Shown here one piece after another: positions 1 through 8,665 of a stretch of 64,000 nt of DNA. The DNA lies in NCBI GenBank assembly GCA_021201665.1, contig JAJQEO010000046.1:1-64000 (forward strand), in the 5' to 3' direction. This DNA is from Lachnospiraceae bacterium. Its GTDB lineage: Bacteria > Bacillota > Clostridia > Lachnospirales > Lachnospiraceae. Positions within the stretch are counted from its first letter, which is position 1, and each line of letters opens with the position of its first letter. Both the position numbers and the translations under genes were made by a program. The notes under the pieces are model-generated. The model saw only the letters and a list, made by a program, of their open reading frames with translations. It made no database searches and had not been told where the DNA came from.

Positions 1-242
1 CCTCCAACATAATTCAAGGCTTTTTTCTATCTTTTTTATTTTCATTATATCCTCAACGTCACAAAAAATCAATGTTTTCTTGACTTCATTTTTCTCTCGT
101 TTTATTTTTTGTCCTCTATTTCACGACATTATAGTCTGACAAACCATATTTTATCCTGCAATTGCTCCATCAAACACCCGATATTCCTTATGTAATATTT
201 TACTGTGAATAGTAACGATTTGTTTACGATATTGAGAAGGTA
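1..242. other. AT-rich stretch at the window edge, no gene seen
   Basis: This stretch is strongly AT-rich and holds no convincing coding frame, hairpin terminator or repeat. It lies downstream of the pflB fragment on the minus strand and contains no continuation of that gene, so the rest of pflB is absent here rather than displaced by a short gap. Confidence 0.5.
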
Positions 243-812
243 CTAAAAAATTATTGATATTTGTCTCAGGCAAACACGATCGGAATTACTATATTGATAC
301 TTCACCGCCGCAAACCCTTCTTGCCAGGTATGGCGGGTTTTTTTCATCTCCGGCGTATAAATGTCAAACACGCCCTGATTGTGGGTCTTATGATATTTTG
401 TAAAAACCTCATGAAGCTTTTCATTTGGCTCATAACCATACATCCGGCAGGCCTGCTCTGCCATCTTAATGCCGCCGTAAGGCATAAATGCCCGTTTCAG
501 CGGCTTGTCCGTCTGCAGGCCGACCACCTGCTCCAGATCCTTTTTATCCTCATCAATGTACGCCGCGCCATAAGCAGTAATCCCGGAGACCACCTCCGTC
601 TCCATATCCAGGACACCGCCCTTCGCGCGTTCCTCTTTCTGCAGCTCCTGCAGCTTTCCCCAAAGTTCCTCTGTTGCCTCCGTAGGTCCCTGCAGGAATG
701 ACTCATCACCATCATATGGTGTGTAATTGTTCTGGATGAAATCCCGCACATTCACTTCATACCGCCAGTGTATTCCCTGAAAACCTGCCCACTGCTCCCT
801 GTCCTTTACCAT
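243..812 (-). pseudogene. pflB: Truncated pyruvate formate-lyase (N-terminal fragment)
   Basis: Residues 1 to about 160 match the start of pyruvate formate-lyase, which cleaves pyruvate plus CoA to acetyl-CoA and formate in anaerobes. Visible family segments are EVNVRDFIQNNYTPYDGD, VVGLQTDKPLKRA, PYGGIKM and KTHNQGVFDIYTPEM. Right after KKTRHT the family sequence stops and about 27 unrelated residues follow to a stop. The usual enzyme is about 750 residues; the catalytic cysteines and the C-terminal glycyl-radical site are absent. A GAGG ribosome site precedes the ATG, so the stub may still be translated, but it cannot be an active enzyme. A short inverted AAACCC/GGGTTT pair lies near the break point. 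It sits 48 bases downstream of the redox operon and may be read through from it. Confidence 0.85.
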
Positions 813-860
813 GAAAATCCTCAGCGCAGCCCGCTTTATTATTGTGCCAGCCCTCCAGGA

Positions 861-1304
861 TCAGGCCGGGTCTTCATCACTTCCCCCACCATTAGTGTCA
901 GCCAGAAGCTCCACGGCCTGCTCATAGTATGCGGTCTGAATTTCGGCTTTAGATTTTCCCCGTTTACAGCGTGGAGCGATCAAGGGGCACTTACGGCTGC
1001 AGGCACCGCAGATCAGTTTATCCAAAAAATCCTCCAGCGAAAGGACACTTCCGTCCGCCTGAGAAATTTCTGCGGCAATGACCGCTATGGTTTCCTCGGA
1101 TTCCTTTCCCAGAATGACCAGACGGGGAGCTTCCGCCTCTTCTGTATTCATGGCCTGTATATGACTGCTTATGGCAGCCCCGCCGCTGTAGGTCACGCAG
1201 ACCACCAGTGTAATTCCCGCGCACAGACAGATTACTTTCTTCCTGATATTGCTTTCTTTCTGTTCTTCTGATATGAGCTCAGAATATTTTTCCAACTCAT
1301 CCAT
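861..1304 (-). CDS. Small membrane-anchored protein with a four-cysteine cluster
   Basis: A 147-residue protein of unknown function. The start is set at MDELEK, which follows a clear GGAGG site, rather than an upstream in-frame ATG. A membrane segment spans about residues 24-45. Near the C-terminus four cysteines (99, 102, 106, 113) form CGACSRKCPLIAPRC, spaced like an iron-sulfur or metal ligand set. It is the last gene of the operon that starts at 8366, 16 bases after the CcdA-like gene. By inference it could accept or pass electrons for that membrane carrier. The motif is visible; bound metal and role are inferred. Confidence 0.7.
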   Translation of the reverse strand: MDELEKYSELISEEQKESNIRKKVICLCAGITLVVCVTYSGGAAISSHIQAMNTEEAEAPRLVILGKESEETIAVIAAEISQADGSVLSLEDFLDKLICGACSRKCPLIAPRCKRGKSKAEIQTAYYEQAVELLADTNGGGSDEDPA

Positions 1305-1320
1305 GAATTTCGAACCTCCT

Positions 1321-2040
1321 TCAACGCATATAAACAGATATCGTATAAATTGTAACCGCCAGAAGCAGGACATAACAGCCCAGCCGGAACCGGCCAAGAT
1401 ACTGTGCCGCGTCCTGGCGCAGTTTTCCGGCCAGTAATCTGGAGATCACAAACCAAAACAGCACCGGGGAGAGAAATCCCACAGTGGAAAAGACCATTCC
1501 GGAAACAAGTGCCAGAGGAACAGAAAGTGTAATACACTGGCCAAGCACCAGCAAAAGAGGGGCGCATGGCGTCGCGCCGCACGCCAGGCCGCTGACCAGA
1601 AGAGCCAGCGAGCCGGATTCTTTCTGAACGCCCCAAATCCTGCCGCAGTCTCCGCGGCAGTTTTCACCGCAACCCCCGCTGCAGTCTCCTCTGTATTCTC
1701 TGCCGCAGCGGCGCTGTCTGCCGGTCATGCTTCGTGCCCCTTCCGCGATCATGATGATACTGACCGCCAGGACAAAAAGCTGTGCGGAAATATAGATATT
1801 GACTCCAAGAGCCCTGCCGGTGCTGTCCATGATAACCTGTCCCAGGGATGCGGAAATTCCGCACAGGAGCATGGTCATGCCGGCTTTGCCCGCCAGAAAG
1901 CACATACATGGCTGAAGGATGCGTTCATGCGTGATCACGTAGGCCGCAAGAAAGGCGGAACCGGCCGACGCCCCGCAAAGACTGCACGTACTGCCGGCAG
2001 ACATGGCGGAGAGCATAACCTGAAAAAGCTGACTAAGCAT
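1321..2040 (-). CDS. CcdA/DsbD-like (TauE/SafE-type) membrane electron carrier
   Basis: A 239-residue polytopic membrane protein. Hydrophobic segments are arranged as in CcdA/DsbD-type proteins, which move reducing equivalents across the membrane through paired cysteines. Candidate redox cysteines are C19 and C22 (STCSLCGAS) and C154 and C159 (GLACGATPCAPLL). Residues about 106-143 form a soluble loop rich in Cys, Gly and Arg that is not normal for the family and looks like a low-complexity insertion. The start overlaps the end of the activator gene by 8 bases and has its own GGAGG, suggesting translational coupling. Context suggests it links cytoplasmic low-potential electrons to something outside the membrane; a transport role is the alternative. 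Confidence 0.7.
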   Translation of the reverse strand: MLSQLFQVMLSAMSAGSTCSLCGASAGSAFLAAYVITHERILQPCMCFLAGKAGMTMLLCGISASLGQVIMDSTGRALGVNIYISAQLFVLAVSIIMIAEGARSMTGRQRRCGREYRGDCSGGCGENCRGDCGRIWGVQKESGSLALLVSGLACGATPCAPLLLVLGQCITLSVPLALVSGMVFSTVGFLSPVLFWFVISRLLAGKLRQDAAQYLGRFRLGCYVLLLAVTIYTISVYMR

Positions 2041-2827
2041 GATCCCGCTCCCTCCCGATTACCGCCGCTCCGATTGCACCGTTAAACTGCGGATGGGAAG
2101 CCACAAAAACATCCCGCATCAGTTCTTCCTCAAAAGCCGAACGAATGCCGATATTAAGGGCTCCGCCGCCGGTCATCAGAATATCGCCCTGTTTTTCATT
2201 GCGGCGGATCATCTTAATGATTCGCTTCGCGATCGACATATGGACGCCGGCCAGAATATCGCTGCGGTCATATTTCCGGGCGATCAGCGAAATGACCTCA
2301 GATTGCGCAAACACGACGCAGGTGCTGTTGATATCGCAGGGCGCCTTGCTCTGCATGGCTATCTCTCCGACCTGATCAATCGTTGTGTCCAGAATCTGCG
2401 CGATAACCTCCATGAATTTTCCTGTACCGGCGGCACATTTATCATTCATTGTGAAATTCTTTACCGTATAATTTTCATCCAGATATATAATTTTGCTGTC
2501 CTGGCCGCCGATATCAATGATCAGGCCCGGACGATAGTTTTTCGGAGCCGTCAGCCGGACGCCATAGGCGTGGGCAGTGATCTCTGAAATGTCGTCGTCC
2601 GCTGTGTCCATAATCTTGCGGCTGTAGCCAGTCGCGATGGTGCATGCAATCTCATCGCGGCGGATCCCCCGTTCCCTGCACAGTTCCTGTAAAAGGCGTT
2701 CAGCAATGGCGCTGTTGTCGATCCCGGAACCGGAAGCTCTGGTTCCCACCACCTGATCTCCCTGGATCAGAGCTGTCTTAATATAAGTAGAGCCGCCATC
2801 AATACCCGCGTAATAATTATCTGTCAT
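2033..2827 (-). CDS. 2-hydroxyacyl-CoA dehydratase activator (BadF/HgdC-type ASKHA ATPase)
   Basis: A 264-residue ATP-driven electron donor of the HgdC/BcrAD/DCCP-reductase family. These homodimers hold one [4Fe-4S] cluster and use ATP to push a low-potential electron into HgdB-type partners. Visible ATPase motifs are DGGST (residues 10-14) and DIGGQDSK (105-112). The two cluster cysteines are C131 in MNDKCAAGTG and C170 in INSTCVVFAQSE. The length is normal for the family. The gene overlaps the 3' end of the HgdB-type gene by 11 bases, and an AAGGAG site precedes the start, so the pair is probably co-translated. The natural substrate of this system cannot be told from sequence. Confidence 0.93.
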   Translation of the reverse strand: MTDNYYAGIDGGSTYIKTALIQGDQVVGTRASGSGIDNSAIAERLLQELCRERGIRRDEIACTIATGYSRKIMDTADDDISEITAHAYGVRLTAPKNYRPGLIIDIGGQDSKIIYLDENYTVKNFTMNDKCAAGTGKFMEVIAQILDTTIDQVGEIAMQSKAPCDINSTCVVFAQSEVISLIARKYDRSDILAGVHMSIAKRIIKMIRRNEKQGDILMTGGGALNIGIRSAFEEELMRDVFVASHPQFNGAIGAAVIGRERDHA

Positions 2828-4124
2828 GGATATTTCCCACTCCTTTTCCTTTCAGATCCTTCAGCTTGATCAGTTCAATAAATGCCTCGATCCGAATCCG
2901 TATCTGCTCCACATCTTCCTCATTGTAATCGCTTTCTACGCGTATAACAGGAATATCTTCCTTTTCCAGCGCCTTCTCCAGCAGAGGGAACTCATAATCA
3001 TAGACCAGACACCCCCGCAGGACATGGTATACAACGCCCTGGATTTTATGCCTGTGAACCATATGCAGGACACGATCAATCCGCTGCCTGTTTTCAGAAA
3101 AAACCGGGCAGGAGCAGGCCCGTATATAGCGGTTTGCCAGTGCGCGAAGCAGACCGTCGAAGCTCATGTCCGTCGGGACAACCGGGTCATACAGGAACCG
3201 CTCGCCCATGCAGGTCTCGTCCGCCGCCAGACTGCCGCCCATCTGTTCTATAAGAAGCGGCAGCTTCAGGTTCGGAAAAATGATCGGAGAACCGGTCAGC
3301 ATGATCCGCGGTCGGTTCGCCTTAGTAATATATTCCTCTTTTGCCTGACGCCCGGATAGTTCCTCATTCAGTGAGCGGAGACAGTCCGTCCACTGTTCCT
3401 GAGGCATATAGGAAGCGGCATTCATCATAGCCATGATATGGGTGCCGCGAATCAATGCCCTCTCCTGATTTTTAAATTCCAGAAAACGGGACATCTCCCT
3501 CTGAGAAAATCCCGTCAGCCAGATGCTGTCACGGAGTCGTTTCCACGTCACACTCTGACCAGTGACGGCCTCCATGGTCCGGATCAGCCTCTTATATTCC
3601 GTCACACTGTCTGAGATTGCCGTGTCATCTGTGCGGTTCATCGGTAAATTCATTACATGAACATCGCTCTCGCGGCTTAAAAGATCCGCTATTTTTTTCT
3701 TGCAGTCACAGGCAGCAGGTACCACCATCAGCCGGCAGTCTTCATAAATGGGCATCGTCTTCATTTCCCGAAATCCGGCAACTGCTTTTACAAGAGGGCA
3801 GGCATCCCGCGGCGTACGGTCATCGCCGATCTGGAATGCGGTGTAGTGCCCGCTGCACAGCTTAACGGGCATCGCACCCGCTGCAAAGATCAATTCCTGA
3901 GGAACCATCATACAGTAAGTGCCGATACAGGGAACATCAGCCGCAACTCCTTCGTGATCCACATAGATACGGCGAAGAGTGTTCAAAAACGGTTCCATCG
4001 CTTCCGGAAGCCCCGGCAGGGATTCTATTTCCCGAAGGTAGCGTGCCGCGGTATGAGACGACCTGCGGAGGAAACGTTCTTCCTGCCGCATACGGACAGC
4101 CTGCTCCTGTTCCGGTGTAATCAT
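2817..4124 (-). CDS. HgdB/BcrC-type 2-hydroxyacyl-CoA dehydratase-family subunit
   Basis: A 435-residue member of the family that includes 2-hydroxyacyl-CoA dehydratase, benzoyl-CoA reductase and double-cubane cluster protein. All receive electrons from the ASKHA activator encoded next. Family features are GTYCMMVPQELIFAAGA with C66 and C71, further cysteines at C90 and C109, a later SPIIFPNLKLPLL strand and the C-terminal ESDYNEEDVEQIRIRIEAF helix. Several cysteines suitable as cluster ligands are present. A GGAGG site sets the start. A second, divergent paralogue lies two genes upstream, so the complex may be heteromeric. No CoA-ester pathway genes are nearby, which argues against an amino-acid fermentation role. 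Confidence 0.9.
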   Translation of the reverse strand: MITPEQEQAVRMRQEERFLRRSSHTAARYLREIESLPGLPEAMEPFLNTLRRIYVDHEGVAADVPCIGTYCMMVPQELIFAAGAMPVKLCSGHYTAFQIGDDRTPRDACPLVKAVAGFREMKTMPIYEDCRLMVVPAACDCKKKIADLLSRESDVHVMNLPMNRTDDTAISDSVTEYKRLIRTMEAVTGQSVTWKRLRDSIWLTGFSQREMSRFLEFKNQERALIRGTHIMAMMNAASYMPQEQWTDCLRSLNEELSGRQAKEEYITKANRPRIMLTGSPIIFPNLKLPLLIEQMGGSLAADETCMGERFLYDPVVPTDMSFDGLLRALANRYIRACSCPVFSENRQRIDRVLHMVHRHKIQGVVYHVLRGCLVYDYEFPLLEKALEKEDIPVIRVESDYNEEDVEQIRIRIEAFIELIKLKDLKGKGVGNIHDR

Positions 4125-4135
4125 GTCTTCTCCTC

Positions 4136-5962
4136 CTATATGTCCCGCATCGGGTTTTGATGCGGGACGTAGGCTGCGCCATCGCCGCCAGGCGATTTCT
4201 TATGCGCGGCTCTCCTCTTTATGTCCCGCACTTTTTGTTTTTTATAGCGGAGCATGAATTTATCCCGGGATGAGACATAAACCGGCCGCCCGAAAACCGT
4301 GATGGAAAGCGCATCATCCTCAGGACAGTATCGGACACATTCTCCGCAGAATATACAGTCCCAGTCCGTAACCTTTGTCTTTTCCCGTTCCGTATAGATT
4401 GTTTTAATTCCCATCGGGCACGCCTCGTAGCAGGCCCCGCAGCCGGTGCAGGCTTCGCAGTTCTTTTTCAGCTGAACCGGAGATATTTTGTGTGTGATTC
4501 CGATCAGAAAACCCAACGGACAAATGGTGCACCAGAAACGGCGTTTGAAAAAGCTCCCGATCATGACGCCCACCATGACAAATGCCCCCGCGTACAGGCT
4601 GACCTTGAAGCCGCTAAAAGCAGGTGAGAGTGTCTGAACAGGACAGAAATCGCAAAATTTCCCACCGGCAAAGCACAGACTCAGCATCAGGATCACAAAC
4701 GTCCATTTTATCAGCTTCAGGCCGTCATAAATCTTTTCGTTCATTGCAATGCCGTCTGCCCTCAGCCCCAGACGGACCTGATGGATCACATCCTGTAAAA
4801 GACCCATCGGGCACAGAAAGCCGCAGATCAGCCGGCCGAGGACGACCATAGACGCCAGCATGGAGACAAGCCAGGTCAGTATTTCTCCCAGCGAGAGTCC
4901 GAACAGCAGATCCAGATTTGCCAGATAATAGCAGCCTCCGCTGATGAACTGATTTTCATTATAAAGGCCGCAGGCAAAGACTGGCAGGGCAATCCCGTCA
5001 AACCAGACGCCAAAAACATACGCGCCGTAAAAAATGATCAGCCAGGCAATGATCATGCATAGCCACCGTACAAACATAAACAGAGAAAATGGATTTCCCG
5101 TACGGCCGGAACCGCACCGCCGCTGCCGCACATAATCTCTGCCATAGGCTTTCTGTTCCAGATACCGGCGCGCGGCCATGCACAGAAGAATGCCGATCAC
5201 GGAAACCGCAAGGATCCAAAACAGAGGCATCAAAGCAGACAGGTGCCGGAGGGTAAACAGGGTATTCTGCTCCGCCTTATAATTCAGAATATAAAAATCA
5301 ATATTATTTTCAGAATAAGCTACTGTAACGCCTTTCCATGCATCCTTTGCACCCAGCGCCGTCAGCACCCCGTTTTCATCTGTGATCTGCTCTGTAACAC
5401 TGCCGTCTGCCGCCGTCACCCGCACCGTCGTATCGGCCAGAGGAGCATCGTTATAATAAATCTGCACTTCCCGGCGCCGGTTCAGTACCACATCCAGCGC
5501 AAAAGCATCCGCACTGTAAGTCTCTCCCTCCGCATTGTTGCCAAGAAGGATTTCCATATCCGTCCGGGCAGCCAGATGCAGCCTGTCCCGCTGCCCATCA
5601 CCGTTATAATCGCCGTACTGCATTTTGGAGACCGCGAGAAAACTGCCTGTATAATCCTCTGTCAGAAAGGACATATGTTCCTCGCTCATGACAGCAATGC
5701 CGGAGGTCGTCAGTCCGTAAAGCTGGATATCGCTCTGGTCAATGCCGGCCTCAAGAACTAATGTCAGATCCACATTATCGTAGGTAAAATACAGACCCCA
5801 TTCTCCCTCTTCCGTTTCCTCTATGCCCAACGTATATTCGGTAACATCATCGGCAAATTCATAAAAAGGAAATTTCCAGGAGTACCGGGCAAACAGCCCC
5901 AATAAAACGCATAGAAGCAACAGTCTCCAGTGCTTTAAAATCGTACTTATAATTGATCTCAT
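4136..5962 (-). CDS. NosR/NapH-like membrane polyferredoxin
   Basis: A 608-residue membrane protein. After an N-terminal anchor (about residues 8-27) comes an extracytoplasmic domain to about residue 230, then several membrane helices. Cys-Pro motifs (GFLCPMG, CDFCPVQ, CTICPLG), as in NosR/NapH/RnfB-type proteins, lie in the membrane part. Two C-terminal [4Fe-4S] motifs follow at about 500-515 (CEACTGCGACYEACP) and 535-546 (CIFCGECVRYCP). Such proteins pass electrons between the membrane and soluble partners. The last roughly 24 residues are encoded by a two-hairpin DNA element at 4141-4213, so the C-terminus was probably extended by it. No strong ribosome site is visible before the ATG. Confidence 0.85.
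   Translation of the reverse strand: MRSIISTILKHWRLLLLCVLLGLFARYSWKFPFYEFADDVTEYTLGIEETEEGEWGLYFTYDNVDLTLVLEAGIDQSDIQLYGLTTSGIAVMSEEHMSFLTEDYTGSFLAVSKMQYGDYNGDGQRDRLHLAARTDMEILLGNNAEGETYSADAFALDVVLNRRREVQIYYNDAPLADTTVRVTAADGSVTEQITDENGVLTALGAKDAWKGVTVAYSENNIDFYILNYKAEQNTLFTLRHLSALMPLFWILAVSVIGILLCMAARRYLEQKAYGRDYVRQRRCGSGRTGNPFSLFMFVRWLCMIIAWLIIFYGAYVFGVWFDGIALPVFACGLYNENQFISGGCYYLANLDLLFGLSLGEILTWLVSMLASMVVLGRLICGFLCPMGLLQDVIHQVRLGLRADGIAMNEKIYDGLKLIKWTFVILMLSLCFAGGKFCDFCPVQTLSPAFSGFKVSLYAGAFVMVGVMIGSFFKRRFWCTICPLGFLIGITHKISPVQLKKNCEACTGCGACYEACPMGIKTIYTEREKTKVTDWDCIFCGECVRYCPEDDALSITVFGRPVYVSSRDKFMLRYKKQKVRDIKRRAAHKKSPGGDGAAYVPHQNPMRDI
4141..4213. repeat. Class I two-hairpin element (copy 1), at the 3' end of the NosR-like gene
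   Basis: The first hairpin has perfect 10-bp arms (GTCCCGCATC at 4142-4151, GATGCGGGAC at 4159-4168) around a 7-base loop. It is followed by GTAGGC and a second nested hairpin, ATCGCC/GGCGAT inside GCGC pairs. The same layout recurs at 31363, 34321, 38219 and 58753 with different but self-complementary arms. It supplies the final codons of the upstream gene. Confidence 0.7.
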
Positions 5963-5999
5963 AATAATGTCTCGTGGTAACTGTGAAGGTATTTAGCAG

Positions 6000-7208
6000 T
6001 TACATCTCGTGAATACTCTGCTTCAGAAGCTCGGAGAATGCCTCCAGCCGGATGCGAAGCTGTTCTATGTCATTGTCATGATAGTCCGTTTCCAGGCGCA
6101 GCACCGGTATATTTCGGTGAGTAAAAAGCTGTTCCAGTCTGTCAGCCTCAAAATCATATTCGATCTGCCCCTTGAGAATATGGAGGATCACACCCCGGAC
6201 TTTGCCGCCATCCAACTGCCGCAGCGCCTGATCATACAAATCCCGGTTCCGGACGAACGCTCCGGAGCTTTCATGTTTAAAAGAAACCGCCGCCAGCTGC
6301 TGCAGGGCTTCCTGCCGGTTGAAAATGGAAACATCCCCCGTCCACTCCTGCGAGCAGGTTTTTCCGGTAACCCAGCTGCAGCAGTTTACAATCTCCAGAC
6401 CACAGGCGTCCAGCAGCTGCGGAACCTTAAAGTTCGGAAACAGGATCGGGGAGCCAATCACCAGAACACCGGGGTATTCCCCCGCGGAAGGAAGCTGCGT
6501 TTCCCGGAGGCTGTCCCTCAGGATGGTAATCCTTTCCGTCCACTCTTCCAGATCCTCCGCATAAAACCAGGTGAGATTTAAAAAATGCCTCACCATCCCG
6601 TTTAAACGGATCGCCGGATCATTGCACAATTCAAAAAAGGCATCCTTTGCCCGTGATGTTTTCTGAACAGCCCGCAGAATCCCTCTCGTGGTTCCCGGCA
6701 GCAGCCACCGCAGGGATAACTTTTCCATAATCTCATCCAGCTGCCCGGCGATTGAAAAGGAAAGACTGGCCGAAGAAGCGCCCGGCATAATATACAGCGG
6801 ATAAACCGTCCACCCATCCTCTTCCAGAAGATAAGAAAGCTTTCGCTGGCTGTCCCCTGCTATGGGAATGATTACCGGCGGCTTTCTCTCTGTCTTTTCC
6901 TGATATGTTTTTATGTATCCGAGCGCAGACCGGGAAACGGCATCCGCGTCACGGGGAACCAGACTGTCCGCACATTCACTGATGGCCAGTCCGCCGCCGA
7001 CTACCCAATGCGGCCGAATGTGATAAGCCATCAAAAGCTCTTCCGGAAAAGCGGAACCCAGGATCAGTACTTCCCGTCCGCAGGCCTGACCTTCAAAGCA
7101 AAAATAGTTCTTTGCCTGCAAAAAGAAATAATCAAGCGCTCCGGGAACGCCGCAGCATCCCCGGAGTATTTCAAAACCCTTTTCTAATTCTGACTCAACA
7201 TTCTGCAT
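6000..7208 (-). CDS. Divergent HgdB/BcrC-type subunit
   Basis: A 402-residue paralogue of the 2817-4124 gene. The shared signature is strongest in the second half (GSPILFPNFKVPQLLDACG and ETDYHDNDIEQLRIRLEAF). The N-terminal block is altered: the typical GTYC..PQE region reads LILGSAFPEELLMAYHI and lacks the cysteine. Cysteines remain at CCGVPG, in CFEGQACG, in CCSW and in GKTC. It may be a partner subunit with fewer cluster ligands rather than a second catalytic unit. A short GGGGCT/AGCCCC hairpin overlaps the stop of the binding-protein gene just before this start, and no strong ribosome site is seen, so expression may depend on coupling. Confidence 0.82.
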   Translation of the reverse strand: MQNVESELEKGFEILRGCCGVPGALDYFFLQAKNYFCFEGQACGREVLILGSAFPEELLMAYHIRPHWVVGGGLAISECADSLVPRDADAVSRSALGYIKTYQEKTERKPPVIIPIAGDSQRKLSYLLEEDGWTVYPLYIMPGASSASLSFSIAGQLDEIMEKLSLRWLLPGTTRGILRAVQKTSRAKDAFFELCNDPAIRLNGMVRHFLNLTWFYAEDLEEWTERITILRDSLRETQLPSAGEYPGVLVIGSPILFPNFKVPQLLDACGLEIVNCCSWVTGKTCSQEWTGDVSIFNRQEALQQLAAVSFKHESSGAFVRNRDLYDQALRQLDGGKVRGVILHILKGQIEYDFEADRLEQLFTHRNIPVLRLETDYHDNDIEQLRIRLEAFSELLKQSIHEM

Positions 7209-7217
7209 GGCAGGGGC

Positions 7218-8366
7218 TCACTCAAGCCCCAGCAGGTCTATGATCTGCTCGAGCTGCATAATTGTGGAGGTAAGTCCTCCATCTGCACTGTACCAGAGCG
7301 CCTCATCCATATAAATGATATTTCCGTTCTGATAAAGCTCCGTATCCGCAAGCTCCGTTGATTCCACTACCTCCTGCGCAGATACAGCTTCAGCCATGTT
7401 TTCACCGGCGTCCTTATCAAAAACAAAGACGTAGGTTGGCGCCGCATCTGTGATCGTCTGGACAACTTCGGCATTCTGCGCCGTCCTGTCCTCGGTTTCC
7501 TCCTCTTCAATGGAGACATCATCCAGTCCGTCGCCGCCGCCGCGAATTTCTCCATCCGCCTCAGCATCTTCAATGGAGGCGTCATCCTGTCCGTCACCGC
7601 CGCCGCGGACTTCGCCATCCGCCTCAGCATCTTCAGCGATGCCTCCTTCGTCAGCGCTTTCTTCTCGTCCGCCATCGCCGCCCCGGCCCTCTTCCTCATT
7701 GTCCTCTTCTTCATAAGCGGAGATAAACCCAAGTGCCCCGCTAAGCAATGCATTGGAATTGTTCGCTCCAAGAGAGAGACCTCCGTCTTCGCATGTGACA
7801 CAGATAAAAGAAACCTCATTTTCCGCGGTATAGCTCTGCACGGTATCAATCATTTCCTGTATCTGATCCAGATACTCCTGTGCAGTCTCCTCCCCGCCAA
7901 ACAAGGTCGTGATCGCATTCACCCTCTTTTCCAGGGCAGCCATATATTCCTCGGAGGAATCCACGTCACCGGCAGCAAAATAGATGGCCGGCGCAACCGC
8001 ATCTACAACATCAACACTCTTTGTCTGACGGAAACCGGCCAGAATCAGATCCGGATTGCACTCAGCAAGCGCGTCCTGATCCCAGTCCTTAAATCCGCCC
8101 AGATCCACATAAAAGTCTCCCGCATAATCCGAAAGGTAATCCGGCATGGCCAGTCCGCTTGTAACAGCCACAACATAGTCTCCAAAGCCGAGGGTATCGA
8201 GGATGTCCAGCATTCCCAGATCATAAACAGCGATCGCATTTACCTCAGACTCGATCACAGCAGTCCCCCAGTCGCTTTCTATCTCAATGGGGTAAGCGGA
8301 CTCCGCTCCGGCTTCCAGAGAAAGCGCCATTGAAAGTGCCAGTAAAGTTGCAAATGTCTTTTTCAT
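7218..8366 (-). CDS. ABC-type metal chelate/cofactor substrate-binding protein
   Basis: A 382-residue secreted binding protein of the FepB/BtuF (TroA-fold) type that captures iron chelates, haem or corrinoids outside the cell. It has a Sec signal peptide (residues 1-22) without a lipobox cysteine, and family segments such as NAIAVYDLGMLDILDTLG and NPDLILAGFRQ. Residues about 217-292 are an acidic Gly/Glu/Asp insertion holding two copies of a 21-residue unit (63 bp), foreign to the family. No permease or ATPase follows; redox genes do. It is the first gene of an operon with a perfect-spacing promoter and a DtxR-type operator. Ligand identity is unknown; an iron-containing compound is inferred from the operator. 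Confidence 0.82.
   Translation of the reverse strand: MKKTFATLLALSMALSLEAGAESAYPIEIESDWGTAVIESEVNAIAVYDLGMLDILDTLGFGDYVVAVTSGLAMPDYLSDYAGDFYVDLGGFKDWDQDALAECNPDLILAGFRQTKSVDVVDAVAPAIYFAAGDVDSSEEYMAALEKRVNAITTLFGGEETAQEYLDQIQEMIDTVQSYTAENEVSFICVTCEDGGLSLGANNSNALLSGALGFISAYEEEDNEEEGRGGDGGREESADEGGIAEDAEADGEVRGGGDGQDDASIEDAEADGEIRGGGDGLDDVSIEEEETEDRTAQNAEVVQTITDAAPTYVFVFDKDAGENMAEAVSAQEVVESTELADTELYQNGNIIYMDEALWYSADGGLTSTIMQLEQIIDLLGLE
7510..7640. repeat. Tandem 63-bp repeat inside the binding-protein gene
   Basis: About two imperfect copies of a 63-bp unit encode the acidic Gly-rich insertion of the binding protein. The copies differ by scattered substitutions and keep the frame. Confidence 0.6.
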
Positions 8367-8392
8367 ATTTAACCTCTTTCTTAATATGATAT

Positions 8393-8445
8393 GGTTAGTG
8401 ATTACTAACTTTGATTAGTATAATCTATCTGGCGGTCATTGTCAA
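8393..8445 (-). promoter_or_regulatory. Promoter and DtxR/IdeR-type operator of the redox operon
   Basis: On the minus strand a TTGACA -35 (8440-8445), a 17-bp spacer and a TATACT -10 (8417-8422) precede the binding-protein gene. TTAG-N6-CTAA-N6-TTAG at 8395-8418 covers the -10 edge and the start-site region. The TTAG-N6-CTAA core is that of DtxR/IdeR operators, so repression by a divalent-metal (Fe or Mn) sensor is predicted. The same spacing recurs at 11177-11200. Confidence 0.75.
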
Positions 8446-8535
8446 GACCTTTTGCAATTTCACGATTCCCTGTCTTTTCGAAAGTTCACGGTGTCTGGCA
8501 CCATGAATTCCATCTTCGCGCAGATAAAATAGAAT

Positions 8536-8665
8536 CCCGCTTTGCGGGATTCTCGCGCTGCCGCGCGTCTGCGCAAGCAGACCGTTTCCTTTAGCGCGGC
8601 ATGTGCATCCCCGGAGGGTTTTTGTCCAATAGGGAAGTTCGAGGAACTTTCCTATTGGACAAAAA
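8536..8665. repeat. Hairpin cluster including a 22-bp stem
   Basis: Three hairpins follow one another. AATCCCGC/GCGGGATT lies near 8536. A nested GCCGCGC...GCGCGGC structure encloses GTCTGC-GCAA-GCAGAC. A long palindrome at 8619-8665 has 22-bp arms with one mismatch around a GAG loop, flanked by T5 and A5. They lie between the redox operon promoter and the terminator of the next gene. The long stem could terminate transcription in either direction. Confidence 0.6.

Noticed and set aside
2033-7208. Reading the HgdB/activator genes as an amino-acid fermentation dehydratase
   Set aside because: No CoA-transferase, acyl-CoA dehydrogenase or EtfAB genes are nearby; neighbours are membrane redox and metal-binding proteins under a metal-type operator.
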